Part shown: positions 1 through 62,046 of the stretch, in pieces
Layout of the letters: every line of letters begins with the position of its first letter
Numbering within the stretch: the stretch's first letter is position 1
Source: Stictocephala bisonia
Lineage: Eukaryota; Arthropoda; Insecta; Hemiptera; Membracidae
Reading direction: 5' to 3'
DNA: 64,000 bases
NCBI GenBank assembly: GCA_035578905.1
Contig: JAQJVL010000539.1
Coordinates: 1-64,000, forward strand
Translations under genes and position numbers: made by a program
Notes under the pieces: model-generated
Database searches by the model: none
What the model saw: only the letters and a program-made list of their open reading frames with translations
What the model was told of the DNA's origin: nothing

Positions 1-27
1 ATTTGACCTTGAAACTTTAAAATCGTG

Positions 28-150
28 ACGTCACCAATTCACGTCCCCGTGACGTCCTCAGCCACGTCACGCTTTTAATATGACGCAGGCCAACTTTCTT
101 TAAATTTTTGACAACCGGAAGTCATCAATTGAGCCAGCAGCCCTAGTTTC
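28..150 (+). repeat. ACGTCAC-rich repeat, copy A
   Basis: Contains GTGACGTCACC and further ACGTCAC/GACGTC motifs. It then has TTGACAACCGGAAGTCAT and ATTGAGCCAGC, ending CACACTACT. Diverged relative of copies at 28080-28230 (inverted) and 42410-42590. Confidence 0.7.
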
Positions 151-3100
151 ACACTACTTGTATGGTTATAATAAGTTAAAAAAGATTACTCCACAAGACA
201 ATAAAAATGATAGTGTTACAACAGTGTAAAAAATTGAGTTTAATTATATGTATAAGACGTTCCAACTCTCAAAACATTGACTTGGAAAAGAATTTTTTTG
301 AGTTTTCATAAAAGACTCGTGCTTTGACATATAAGACTGCAATTTCTCGGCCACCACTATACATATAACAACACACTATACTATTGAAATGTGCTTTGTT
401 AAATTTTCAATAATAGTAATTCAATAGATTGTAGTTTTAGAGAAGAAAACCACATTCCAAAATGTACCAAAGTAAACAATTTTTTTATTTTATAAAATGT
501 AAAAAAAAACAACTGTGGCCTATTGAACCTTTTTACACTCTAAATACAGGAAACTGTCAAATTACATAAAATGTGACATTTTATGAGCTTTCAAACAATA
601 TACTACAATAGTGACTTTGCTGTCACAATATTATATACAATTATTACAATACACAATATTATTATACAATATTAACATGTGCTAGCTGTAGTGGTTTGAA
701 TGGTGAAAACAGTGAAAGTTTAAAACCATACAAAATATAAATATAAAAAAACACACGTTTTCCTGAAGAAACTAACTTCTTTCAATTCTGATTAAATGAG
801 AACATGTACACAGTGTCAATATTCTGGCACCGCCTCCTTTCAGCCAATGGACCAACATGCTACCCGTCGTACCATTTTTAAGTCTTGAAATATCAAAGCT
901 TATAAAGAAAATTACTTCTTTGGAAGTGTTATACTAAACGTTATATTTTTGCAAAAAAAAAAAAAAAAAAAAAAAACATGTCCACTCTAACAATTAAATC
1001 TTATAACTTTAAAATTAACAAGCAATTTCCCCCATGATTTTCTTTTTAGTTGTTAAATTCATGAAGAGTATATCTAATCCAGTACTTACTTGTGTCCTTA
1101 TGGTTAAGCAATTTGGCGCTTAGTTGCCACTTGTCTTAAATCATTGTTGGATATTTGTCCATTTCTCAATGTTTTCATACCCATGTGAAAAGTTGTAGCT
1201 TTCCTTATATATTGTAGCTCTAGGCAACCTAAAAATACTACGTGGTTAAAACAGTTATTTATTTGACCACTGTCCACAGTTGACAGTTTATTATTTATGT
1301 ATTTAATGAAACTGTCAGCACTGTTACATTAATTGTTTGATTATTAATTTTCATACTAAAATGGAAGTCACATTAAGCCATAGAACAATTGAGCTTGCAA
1401 AAGGAAATTAGACTTATCTTTGAAGATTATGGGAACTGTGTCTTTATTAATAATCTCTACCCAATTAAAGTTGTTTGTATTTAATTATTTGTACTTTAAT
1501 CCATATTTAAGGTAAGTACATCTAAAGGAATGTGTATTTTTACTGGATCACAACATTTGTCAGAAGTCAATATGTACACCGTCTCTAAGATATTAGATGA
1601 TACGCTAACATGACATTATAATTATCAAACATTTAATAATAGCTATTCTAAACACATATATTTCAAGTGAAGCACTCTGCTCAGTCTAGTTTGTGTTTAC
1701 AATCCATTTAAAATTAATTGTATTCTTTAAGAGTAGATTTAAATTCGTTATTCCGAATAGAAATTTAAGTTATTTTTTTAATTACGCAAATATATGTATA
1801 TATACTATTTCAATTTATATAGAAAGTTTAAAATTTAGTGCATTTTCACAAAATCGGGTTTAATGTTGTTTCATTTCATACATTTTATGGAAATAGTGGG
1901 GGTAGTTCACAATGAGTTGTACGAAAGCCCTCTCATGATTATTTTACAACTGTTATGGCAAAGCTACAACTGAAACCGACCTGCGCAAGGCCGTGTGCAC
2001 CCCAAAAATATACCTTCAACCTTGGTGAAAAATAACTTCCAAATGCTTATTTTTCTGGGGAGAAAAAGCCCCTCCACTAGTTGAATTTTTTGAGGCCAGT
2101 GATCTTTTCTCTCTTTTTATGAAATCAACCGATGTAATTACAACATAATAAAAAAAATGAAATTTTTTTTATTTTTTAGCTTTTAAAATTTTACTAAAAA
2201 CTGAAAATTTAAATATATATTTTGTATATTTAAAGTAATGAATTTATAATAAAAGGCTAAAAACCCAGAAAAAAATTTTTCTAAGTAAGAGATAACAAAT
2301 ATCCGGTACGCTAAACGTGGAAATTGCGAATCATACGAGATACTAGCATGTAATTATTATCGAAGGTAATCTGAATTGGACACCTCATAACCGCTAATTA
2401 TTATATAAATTAAATTATGTGTTTTTCTTTTTTTCATTCTTTTTGTTATTCACAGCAATAGCATACTTCACCGTTTTCTCGTCACATTTACACAATACGG
2501 CCTCCCTGCATGCGTATTATTGTAGCATATTTTGTAACCGTATTATTCATGTTGTGCATAGTACCACTTTATGAATAATTCAACGTTCATTATTATAATA
2601 TTTGATGGGGGAATAAAAATATAAAAAATATAATACTTTCAAAATGCTTTTTTTTTATTTTTGATCTACTAAAAAAATTCAAAAACAAGCTGTAAAACGA
2701 GAAAACTGAAATACTTTTTCATTTTTTTTAAATAAAAATTGTATGTCAATGGGTTAATGTTACAAACAATTTTGAACGTATAAAACCTTTAACAAAAAGC
2801 GTTGGACTGCGGATTTAAAATTGGGACAAAAACGTCCCCGAAAAGAACATATTCTCCAAATGTGAATTTAAAAATAAAAAAGAAAATTACAGTAGTTGGT
2901 TTTAAACCCTTTAAAAAAAAGGGGTCAAAAATAATAATAATAATAAAAAAAATTAAAAAAACCTTGCAATAATGGAAGAAAATACCGACCGTAAATTTTC
3001 AAGAAAACAATTAGTTTTTAAAGCAATAGTCACTTAAAAATTTTCCTTTTGCTACCAACATGTAACAAACTTTTGTTTGATAAAACAAACCTTTGTCGAG

Positions 3101-3278
3101 AATAGCAACTGATTTGTGAAATTTTGCTTGTCACTTAAACAGAAGTCGTGCCCTGTAAAAAGAATGCGGGTAGGGACAATAACCTTCTTTAGTTGATTTC
3201 GTTTCAACTCCCAAAACTACTAAGTACAAGTCACGCATACAAATTTTACTATTTTATTTTAAAAAACTACACATCTGT
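151..3278. other. Upstream region, no gene seen
   Basis: AT-rich sequence with homopolymer tracts (A-run at about 953-976) and simple TAA repeats near 2930. It should hold the promoter and any 5' UTR exon of the convertase gene, but I cannot point to a TATA box or initiator with confidence. Confidence 0.5.
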
Positions 3279-3311
3279 TTGTATATTTTATCGAACGTAC
3301 TGTTTTACACA

Positions 3312-52455
<49,144 letters not shown>

Positions 52456-52677
52456 GCGATTGCTTTGTGGTTACTTTAACTTTCATATTTCTGAGGCTAT
52501 ATGAAACACTTTGTCCAAAAAACTACTTGTCTTATTTTCCCTACAACTTGCAAAAGTACATTTTAAAGAAAAATTATCTAACCATAGAGCAGTTTCTATA
52601 TTTAAAAGTAAATTGAAATACTTTCTCTTGAGTTTGTTTATCTTTACAAGACACTTGTTATTATTGTATATTTTCAG

Positions 52678-52823
52678 TCGATAAGTTTGAGAGCAATGAT
52701 GGTATTACCCTATCTGACAAAATACATCGAAAATCACGTAGCCTCTTTAAAGTAACTTGGATTGTCAATGCAATCAACATGGCATATATAAATGAAACAC
52801 ACAATGATAAGATATATGGTTAA
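52678..52823 (+). CDS. Candidate alternative last exon a
   Basis: Acceptor tatattttcag; two bases then 47 codons in the phase left by the weak donor in exon 13, reading DKFESNDGITLSDKIHRKSR then SLFKVTWIVNAINMAYINET and TAA. An AATAAA overlaps just past the stop. An open stretch this long between a good acceptor and a poly-A signal is suggestive but could be chance; it would give a 759-residue isoform. Confidence 0.35.
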
Positions 52824-53911
52824 AATAAATTAAACTAGCTTACACTGCAAGACAAGTTAAAACAATGGGAAATCTTTCATACGTTAATCTTTCCTCAGTC
52901 ATATTACAATAAAATTCCAAACTAACATAATTAATGCTTTTTATTTATTTTATCTTCTTTACTATTATTTTTACTTTTTTTAAAAAGAAACTGAACATTC
53001 CAATCATTTTTTTAAAATGCACATTTCAAAATACATTATGTTAGCCAAAATGTATTTTGGTATACGTTTATACCTAAATAAAAGGAAGATACACCACCAC
53101 TTGTATCTAAATAAACAAAATATTCTTAAAAACAAATATTAAGTCACCATATCTCCCTATATGAGAGCAGTGAACTAAATATCGTCAGTGAAACATCGGA
53201 CGGATTAGCTCAGAAGTATTAATCTTAAAAAAGCAAAATATTATTGTAACTGTAACAATACAAAACTACAGGGACTGGTTTCTATCCTAAGTCACAAAAA
53301 CACTGTAAAACTGAGATTAAACTACACAAAGCATTGCAAGACGACACTTAATGCTATTAAAAATATTACATAAATAAATAAGCAACCCCCAAAATAACAA
53401 CCTATAAAACTAGCAAAATTAAAAGTTACAATTGTACACCAAAATGTAACCAGAATCATAGACAACATTTACATTTTAAATGATTTCCATCAGAATACTC
53501 ATTTCTAGGCTAAAACAAGAAGAAAAAAAAAAGAAAAAAACTCCAGCACATTGTATTATAATAAATACCATTTTCATAATCCTAAAAAAAATTATAAGCC
53601 GGTTTCCTTATATTCTATAACGACATAATTTATGTTAACATATTAAATAATAACAATTCTACTCAGAATAATATTAAGTTGTCTGATAAAACACTATATT
53701 ATACAAAATAACAAATATAGTATATTGTGACTTATGTTACATTCTCTAAGTCTAGTCTGTGACTAATTGATTCGCTTTTCTGCATACAGACATAATGAAA
53801 CGAAAATGGACATGAGATAATTGTATGTGACTTTCTAATAGTTAGGAAAAACATTCATTAATAATGATCGTTTTTCTTTTTAAATAATTTTTATTTATAC
53901 TCTTTTCAGTT

Positions 53912-54700
53912 AGAAGCACTGTACGTTTATAGCCAGATGGGTGGGCGAATGAGTAACCTAGGTACGTGTATAAGCGAGAGTTTGGGTTAGAAGCACTGAC
54001 GTTAGCCACTGTACGTTTATAGCCAGATGGATGGGCGAATGAGTAACCTAGGTACGTGTATAAGCGAGAGTTTGGGTTAGAAACACTGTACGTTTATAGT
54101 CAGATGGGTGGGCGAATGAGTAACCTAGGTACGTGTATAAGCGAGAGTTTGGGTGAGAAGCACTGTACGTTTATAGCCAGATGGATGGGCGAATGAGTAA
54201 CCTAGGTACGTGTATAAACGAGAGTTTGGGTTAGAAGCACTGTACGTTTATAGCCAGATGGATGGGCGAATGAGTAACCTAGATACATGTGTAAGCGAGA
54301 GTTTGGGTTAGAAACACTGTAAGTTTATAGCCAGATGGAAGGGCGAATGAGTAACCTAGGTACTTGTATAAGCGAGAGTTTGGGTGAGAAGCACTGTACG
54401 TTTATAGCCAGATGGATGGGTGAATGAGTAACCTAGGTACGTGTATAAGCGAGAGTTTGGGTTAGAAACACTGTACGTTTATAGTCAGATGGGTGGGCGA
54501 ATGAGTCGAGTAACCTAGGTACGGTAAGCGAGAGTTTGGGTTAGAAGCACTGAACGTTTATAGCCAGATGGGTTAGTCAGTACCACTGTACGCGTATGAG
54601 TGGGTAATTGAGTAAGTTTCACTATGTGAATGGGCGAGTAGGTGGGTGGGTCAGAACCACTATGCGTGCATGTGAGGGTGGCTAAGTCACTATTAGTAAC
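53912..54700. repeat. 77-bp minisatellite, about 9 copies
   Basis: Unit includes AGAAGCACTGTACGTTTATA, GCCAGATGGATGGGCGAATG and AGTAACCTAGGTACGTGTAT. Past 54560 it degrades into CAGTACCACTGTACGCGTAT, which resembles the intron 5 minisatellite unit. Confidence 0.9.
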
Positions 54701-56640
54701 AACCCAATATTGTCCTAACATTCTTCGCTTCATTGCTTAACTTTACCTTTACCTTTACACTACCCTACCTACATCGCTAGTTGAAACGGTTATTGAAATC
54801 GTGGTCTCATGCCTTTTCGTGTGTTTCCAGTGATTGAGAATCATAATTTTGGAATCAGGTTTGTGAATTCATAATGTGGTTAGTATTGGTTTATCCTCAA
54901 GATAATTAGCTCTTTTTACTGTGAAATTAGTCATTTTACACAATTATAAGATGACATTTCTAACGGGAACCTGAAGATTGGCTACATCGACAAGGTCAAA
55001 TAGCCCTTTAGTAAGTGATGATTAATGATCCAGTTTCCAGGTTGAATAGTAATAATTATATTCTCTATGTATCACCATTTTCCTAATACTTTCATTGCTT
55101 GCGCCAACAATTCATCATATGCAAAAAATACTTTTAATCCAGTAGTCCATCATGAACTCATCCATGGAGTAAAATGCTTTTGACAGTGAGAGGTTTTAAA
55201 TAAGATGTGTATAACTGCTTGGTATTGTCTAGTTTTTATTACGACTTGGAAACTATTCAGTCAACTTAATTCAGCAAGTATTCAAACGTCGACGTGCTCT
55301 GTTGTTTCATTTAAAGGTTGTCTCGTTCTGGTTGACTTGCTTCATATATCTTACTGAATTTAGTATACAATTTGTTGAACTAAAAGTCTAGGCTGAGTGG
55401 AAAATATTTTGTACTACAAATGTGTTTTAAACAGCAGTTAATTGAAAGTATTCAACAATATAAGCAAAACACTACATCTAGATTAGTTAAAATAGTTTGA
55501 GTCTTTTTTTCTACCAATTTTGGAAACTTAAAGAACCTTTGTCACAAACTTACATTTTAATTATAGAAGTCAAAAGTGTTTTAATGTTTTAACTATAAAA
55601 GTCCAGATATACTCCTTTCCCAATAGTGAGGTGAATTAGGGATCTTGGTTTTTTTAACATTTACTAAAATTTTATTCTTCTTATATAAATATAAATGCTC
55701 CTTCCACATAATTTGTTTCCACACTCTATGAAATCAAATTTAACCTACTTTCTAATCAACTTTAAGAAAACACGTAAGATCAACATCAATATCATGTTAT
55801 ATTATTTCTCAATTTGTTTTCTTTCAACTTCAGAATAGGATTTAAGAATCCGAAGCATTAGAATGGATGTTAGAATTGGTTTGTCTTGCTAAATTAGGAC
55901 TATGACACTATGTTCAACCAGGTTGTAAAGATAAATAAACAAAACAACTCAATGTGGTTGCCTTGATTAGAAAACTAATGGATGTAGAGCATACCAGAAA
56001 AATACAGAAAAACCACTTGATAGGGTAGTGAACTAGTTTAGAAATGAAACGCGGACAAGCAATTCCTTTCTTACAGTGATCCTTTATAGTTGGTTTTTCC
56101 AACCTTCAATGTTTGTGTTATTTCATGAACATTTAATTTTTTGTTTACTTGGGCCTATTATTAACAGTTGACAGATTTTGTATTTTATACTGCTGAGGAA
56201 AAGTGTTATTAGTTTTATAATTTCGAAAGCATTTAAAACTATAATTTGGCATACTATAGTAAATAGCATGACCGAATAGATTTTCTAGTTATATTATTTT
56301 ATTACTCTCCCTTGCGTTGAAAGTTGAACTGTTAAGCACTTACAATAAATGCAGAATAAGTTACAAAGTTTTAACATTTCATCCATTTCATAAAATCTCT
56401 TTCAATAAATAAAGAAAAATAAACTCTCATAAAAGCTGTAAATTCTATAGTAAAATGAACATACTATACTATATTCGTCGATTACAATAGATAGTTGATT
56501 CATTATATTATTAAATTATCACCAGAGTGACTTTTTTGACATATTTACAGAGAAATGTTTGAGATATCAAGTATCGTGTCTTTATATTAATAAGATTTTG
56601 TGCAGTTTGTTTGCAATCAAAATATTTTTTTTTTTTTTAG
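54701..56640. other. Downstream region, no gene seen
   Basis: AT-rich; the - strand open frame at 55914-56102 has no recognisable motif. Confidence 0.5.
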
Positions 56641-56726
56641 CCTGGCCTCAAATACCGGAAACAGTGGCCAGTGAATATTATAAGTTTAAATATTGTAAAT
56701 ATTTTGTAATATTGAAGGAAAAATAA
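56641..56726 (+). CDS. Candidate alternative last exon b
   Basis: A strong T-tract acceptor (ends tttttttttttag) opens on CCTGGCCTCAAATACCGG, richer in GC than its surroundings. In the same phase it reads WPQIPETVASEYYKFKYCKY and ends FVILKEK, TAA, with AATAAA overlapping the stop. It may be a terminal exon of the convertase gene or a chance match; it lies 4.2 kb past exon 13. Confidence 0.25.
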
Positions 56727-56974
56727 AATTATTTATTATATTCTGTCTCCATACAGAAACGGTATTTGTATTTCCTTGAAGAACACTTTACTATTTAACA
56801 GGTAATTTAGTGTTTTGTAAGTCAAAGTATATATTCAAAATAATAAATGCGAATATATATATTTAGCCATATATTTAAGTATATTATGCTTTATTTGAAA
56901 ACATTCATAAATAAATATTTATGACTATTCATGATAATATACACTTAATATATATTAAGAACTAAAATAACTGT

Positions 56975-57502
56975 TATACAGGGTATCCATTAATTACTTG
57001 ATCAAACCTCACCATATGATTTATCAAGTCAAACTATACAAGAAATCACAAATACAGCACAGTCCTAATTAAGTTAATATTGACCATGAATCATGGAACA
57101 TGAGTTTGTTGTAATAACTCATCGTCACACAACATACTTGGTCTTAAAATGTTTGTAAGAACTTTCACCATTTTTTGTTACTTTTATATATTTAATATAA
57201 CATTTTTGAGCTATTTGGCTTAAAAAAAAAATAGTATGGCTGCTATTTAGAAACCGCAAGTTATAATTAATTCAAATTTTTTAAAAATATTAGTCTATGT
57301 TAGACTAACAGGTTTGTAAAGTTTTAAGTTTATATTTTTATCGATTTCAAAGATAAAGATTTTTTAGTAAAAAAACACAAAATGGCCGATAGACGAAAAA
57401 CTAAGTGAGATAGGACTATCCTTTATAGAGATTTATTGTATATTTTGACTTGAGACATCACCTGGTGAAGTTTGATCCAGTAATTTATGGACGCATTGAA
57501 TA
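56975..57502. mobile_element. Non-autonomous TIR element (MITE), about 530 bp
   Basis: TATACAGGGTATCCATTAAT at 56975 is matched, inverted, by the end at 57502 (read inward: TATTCAATGCGTCCATAAAT). Similarity continues about 60 bp inward (TACTTGATCAAACCTCACCA). TA borders. No transposase is present. Confidence 0.7.
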
Positions 57503-60500
57503 GTGTAGTTTTCTCCAGACAGACAAATACCAGCTGGGTCTGGAGGCAGATATTGTACTCAGCTGTTAAATGGTACTCTTAGTACTAAACAGCTCTCTGC
57601 GTCAAATGTAAAAATTAGGCTATGTTGTTAATCTGATAAAAGATAAAGTAAATGAAAACTGGTTAAATCTCAACAATAAACATAAAAAAACTTTGTCGCT
57701 GCATACATTTAGAAAAATGTACACAGTATAATTTCTTAATTTAATGAATGTTTATAACATTTGTTATTTAAACCAAAAACAAATATACTAGAACTAAAAT
57801 ATTAACGAAATGAAGTAATCTTAACACAGTACATTTTGAGTGGAAATTTAAAGTCAATCAACTTCAAAGATTCCCAACAGACAACTTCCCAGGCAATATT
57901 GTTATTTCTCCCTCGCCAAGGCAGAGATGACTGGTAAGATTACCTCCACAGAAGCGTTGGAAACTGCATCCCAGTTTGTACATAGATCCACGGCATTATC
58001 TCTAAATATAGATGCAATTCTCTTACGTAGAATAATGTACCGTATTTATATATTTTATCAGTAGTATTTAATATGAGTATTTATCTAATCTGTGTTGTAG
58101 AAACAAATGACAGTTGTAAAACATTGTAAAAACGTAATTTCTCGTAGTATTTCAGCCATTATAACCTATATTAAATGTATTGATGACAATTAGCAAGTGA
58201 TGTAATATGCATTAGATTGAAGTGCAGAGCAATATGCAGAGTATATACGGTGATGGTCAATGCTACTGTACTTGTATGGTTGGGTGGGGGAGGGGCTATG
58301 TTAAACAAGAGTGGAGCTTACAAAATGTTTTAATTATGACACGCTTTAAACACGTATATTTACTTTCTAATAAAACTCCTGTATCAGATAAACCAACAAT
58401 GTGTATATCTTAAGAAGGCGATTAATAAATTAAACTGCAACTACTTAAAATATATAATTAAACATACCTAAGAATATTCAACATTGAGAGTGCAAACTTT
58501 AACATCAGACCTAAACGCTTGAGTTTATGCACTTTAAGACACTCTAGGTTACTGTGGTAAAAAGTAATAAATGGGATCTAAAGAGCAATTTAACAGGCTC
58601 ATGAATACATGAATACGATGATGGCAAGTCTGTTTGTAGTTTCAGGTGTGATGTTTTCGGTTTAATATGAAGTTTCTATTTGTATCAACACACGTGAATA
58701 GGTGGATCCACTTTGATAACTTCTTTGTATAAATATAATTGTTCCTTTCATTGTTCACAAATTATATCCGATTTATATTGTTAGAAACTCTTTAAGTTGA
58801 TAACTATTAAATCATATCCTGTTCTAAATAAATTGCAATAGCTACAATTTAATAGAAAAACACACACCTCTAGATATGAGAACAATTATATATGAATGTA
58901 GACTATCTCTGAGTTTATTATAATAATGAATCTACCAGAGTAAATCCAAATTACTAGTCTATAAAAATGGAAATAAAGTCAAAAGAAAAAAGTATTATGC
59001 TTAAGAAAAAAGTGGTCCAACTCTTTCGGACTTACCCTATATCCTTAATTTAGTTAATCTTTAAATTTTTTAGAAAATACATCAAAAGTTAATGTTTTAA
59101 TGGAGAGATAAGAGTGTTAACATTTCTAGCATTGACAATGGTTTAGTTATAATATTAAAATTTTAGGATGTAATAAAATTAAAAAACTGAGTACCCTTAT
59201 ATTTTTTTATTAAAACTCATTACACAACATGTTTCGACTTTTTTGTCATTTTCAAGTGTAAATTAAATAATATTAAAACTATATCTCACTTAGCCAAAAT
59301 TCATCTGTTACTGTAAAAATATCTTGTCGTAACGTCCTTAAAAAAAGTATTAAGAGTCAAAACTGAGGGTTTGCAGTGAATAGATAGATTTATTTATAAT
59401 TCGACTCCCCGTATTTCTGTACGGTCGAAACTTTCAGTCACAGCTTAACATTTAATTCACAACTTAAGAATGTTTTTGCTTATGATATCCCAAATACTAT
59501 AGAGCTCAAAGTTGGATTGATAATCAACATCTTGTATTTAAACTGATTTAAGAATATTTCTTTATGATTTGTTTCATTTACACATATTGTCTCATTTTCT
59601 CAAACATAATAAGAAAACTATTGTTTTTTTTTATTTTCACATTAGAATCTGTGAAGTGTAGGCCTACTACTACACTGCTAATAAATTTTTATAAATGTAG
59701 TATATAAAAGTTAGGAATCCGAATATAACAAATCAAATAGCCTATTTTAAGCTAGTTTAATTCGTATCAATGTATAAAAATAAATGAAAAATATTAAATT
59801 CCAACAGTTCTGTGCACAACACGTAACGACAAAGTCAGTTCGACTAGAATTTAATCGTTTTTTTTGATCGGAATACCTGGATTAGAATCGGAAGGCATCG
59901 ATTAGAAAAGAATAGCATATTCGTTTTAGTACATTCATTTTATCATTGAAAATAAGTTAAATAGTAACTATACGATTCATAGTAAGTCATAGAATAACGT
60001 TAATAATTTTTACATTTAAAGGAATTTTTTTTAAGTTAAAGACACTTCACTCTATTGGGATTTGAATATGAATAAAAACATTGGAAATCGTTTACTTAGT
60101 TTTAAGAATTCTTCACTTTGTGCACTGTTCTCATAAATTTATAAAATAATCATTTACTTATCACACCAGCGATGAAGTAGATACTGGATTTATACTCAAT
60201 AGAAATTATTTTGTCACTCAACAGTTATTTTTTCGTGAAAGTACTTATGTATTTAATAAACTATCATTATTGATTAGGAGCCTTATTTTAACGGAATGAT
60301 TTGAATGTTTAGTTGTTATATGTTATTATAGACCTTGCTATGGTTCTCACCGTGTGGGAGAGGTAGTGAATATCTCCCACCATACTTCTCCTAGGTCTAT
60401 TGTGAACAGTCTGTTCAAAGTCTTACCACAATATGGTGGTGTTGGCTGCTATGTTTATATGGTTACAATAACAGAAATGGAAACGATAAAACAATGTAAA

Positions 60501-60624
60501 ACACAGTTAAAGGTAAAACACTGGAATAAAGATTGAGAAAGAAATAACAAAACATTACAGTTAATAATTAAAATAATAGTGCTTCCTCTATAATATTATT
60601 ATTTTAAAATAACTTAATTGGTTA
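57503..60624. other. Downstream region, no gene seen
   Basis: AT-rich, no repeat end or coding signature that I can support. A small inverted motif (TGTGGGAGA...TCTCCCACC) lies at 60352-60380. Confidence 0.5.
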
Positions 60625-62046
60625 AGCCAGGGTGACATGATACGAGGGTGCTCGGTCCAATCGAACTCGGATGTTACGCGCGCATCACTTGGATGCCACT
60701 CGAACTTGTAAACACATGTTCCAAGTAACTTGATCCGAATACACTTGGTGGTAGTGAAGTCGGACAGCACTCTACGTATTCGTACACGAGTGATCCGAAG
60801 TGGGTTTTTTTTTTTTTTACGGATCCACTATTTCATGTTTTTCGAAAACTGTAGTCTAAAGGTTGTAGTGTAATTAGGGTATTTTGTACAGACTGTTTGT
60901 ATTTTACATTCAATGTCCCAGTCCGTACTGTATAAAGTAAATACCGGGTCAATGTCTGTATTTTTCATTCTATTAATATTAAAAGTATATATTTTAAATA
61001 TTTAATATTTTAAACAATACAAACATGTATTACTATTATTACTTCCGGAAATCGTCAGTCGACACTCATGAGAGGTTGTATAATGTCTCACATACCATGC
61101 TGTATTAATATAATACGATACACAACATTCTCCTTTAAAAAATATTTTTTTTTCAACTCTTGAAACTGGCCGAAATAAGTGTGAAAATTTTAAAAGAGTG
61201 TTGGAGTTTGCTCTTTCTCTACTCAGTCCTTACGCAGCATTTGAACGAGTTTTATTCAAATGAAAAATGTTTGGGCACCTGATCAAATTATACTGTCAGT
61301 TTTTATTAATTTTTTTATGTATAGTCAGAATTATATATAATTCAGAATTATGCTCGTCAAGGGCAAAGCTGTTCTGAGCATCAAAGTTAACAATGAAATG
61401 CATGTATTACTTTAAAAATTAATATGTTCAGGAAAATAGTACTGTTCAGCCTTCCGCCAGTATACTAGTGCAACTAGCAAAAGAGAAGCCTGAGTCATTT
61501 TGACAATTACAATTTATTTAATTCTGCCAAGATAACTTAAACCTAATGAATGACTTTTTAAAGAAAAAAAATAATAACTGTCTATTAATATTGTATTATT
61601 CTGTAATCTTTAGTTAAAATATAGTTGTAATATTAATATTATAAATCGCCAAGACATTAATTACTTTCCCCGATTACTAACCTAAATCATGTATAGTAAA
61701 ATTCACAAGAGACAATTTTCAAAATATCGCCCTCTCCCACAAGAACCCCAAGTATATCCATTGTCCGTATTTTATTGTGAAAATCTAATGCAACATCAAC
61801 TATACCCCTTCTCAGTATCGTTTCAGCCAATCGTTTTAAGAACTCTAGATTTTATTATATATTATTTAAACAGTCTGGCATCAGTCCGAGCACAATCCGT
61901 CATGCTAACTTTGCCATCCGATCGCATGTCCGAATACGCTCGGACCGATTACAAAATACGCACTACGTTGTGTCGGCGTCTCATATGTAAGAATGTAAGA
62001 AAAATTATACTCGGTCCAGTTACGCTCGTATTGTGTCAACCTAGCT
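60625..62046. mobile_element. Possible non-autonomous TIR DNA transposon, about 1.4 kb
   Basis: AGCCAGGGTGACATGATACG at 60625 is matched by the inverted right end (AGCTAGGTTGACACAATACG, read inward from 62046). Both are followed by an ACTCGGTCC-containing stretch. The subterminal regions are richer in CG dinucleotides than the flanks. No transposase motif was recognised. Confidence 0.6.
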
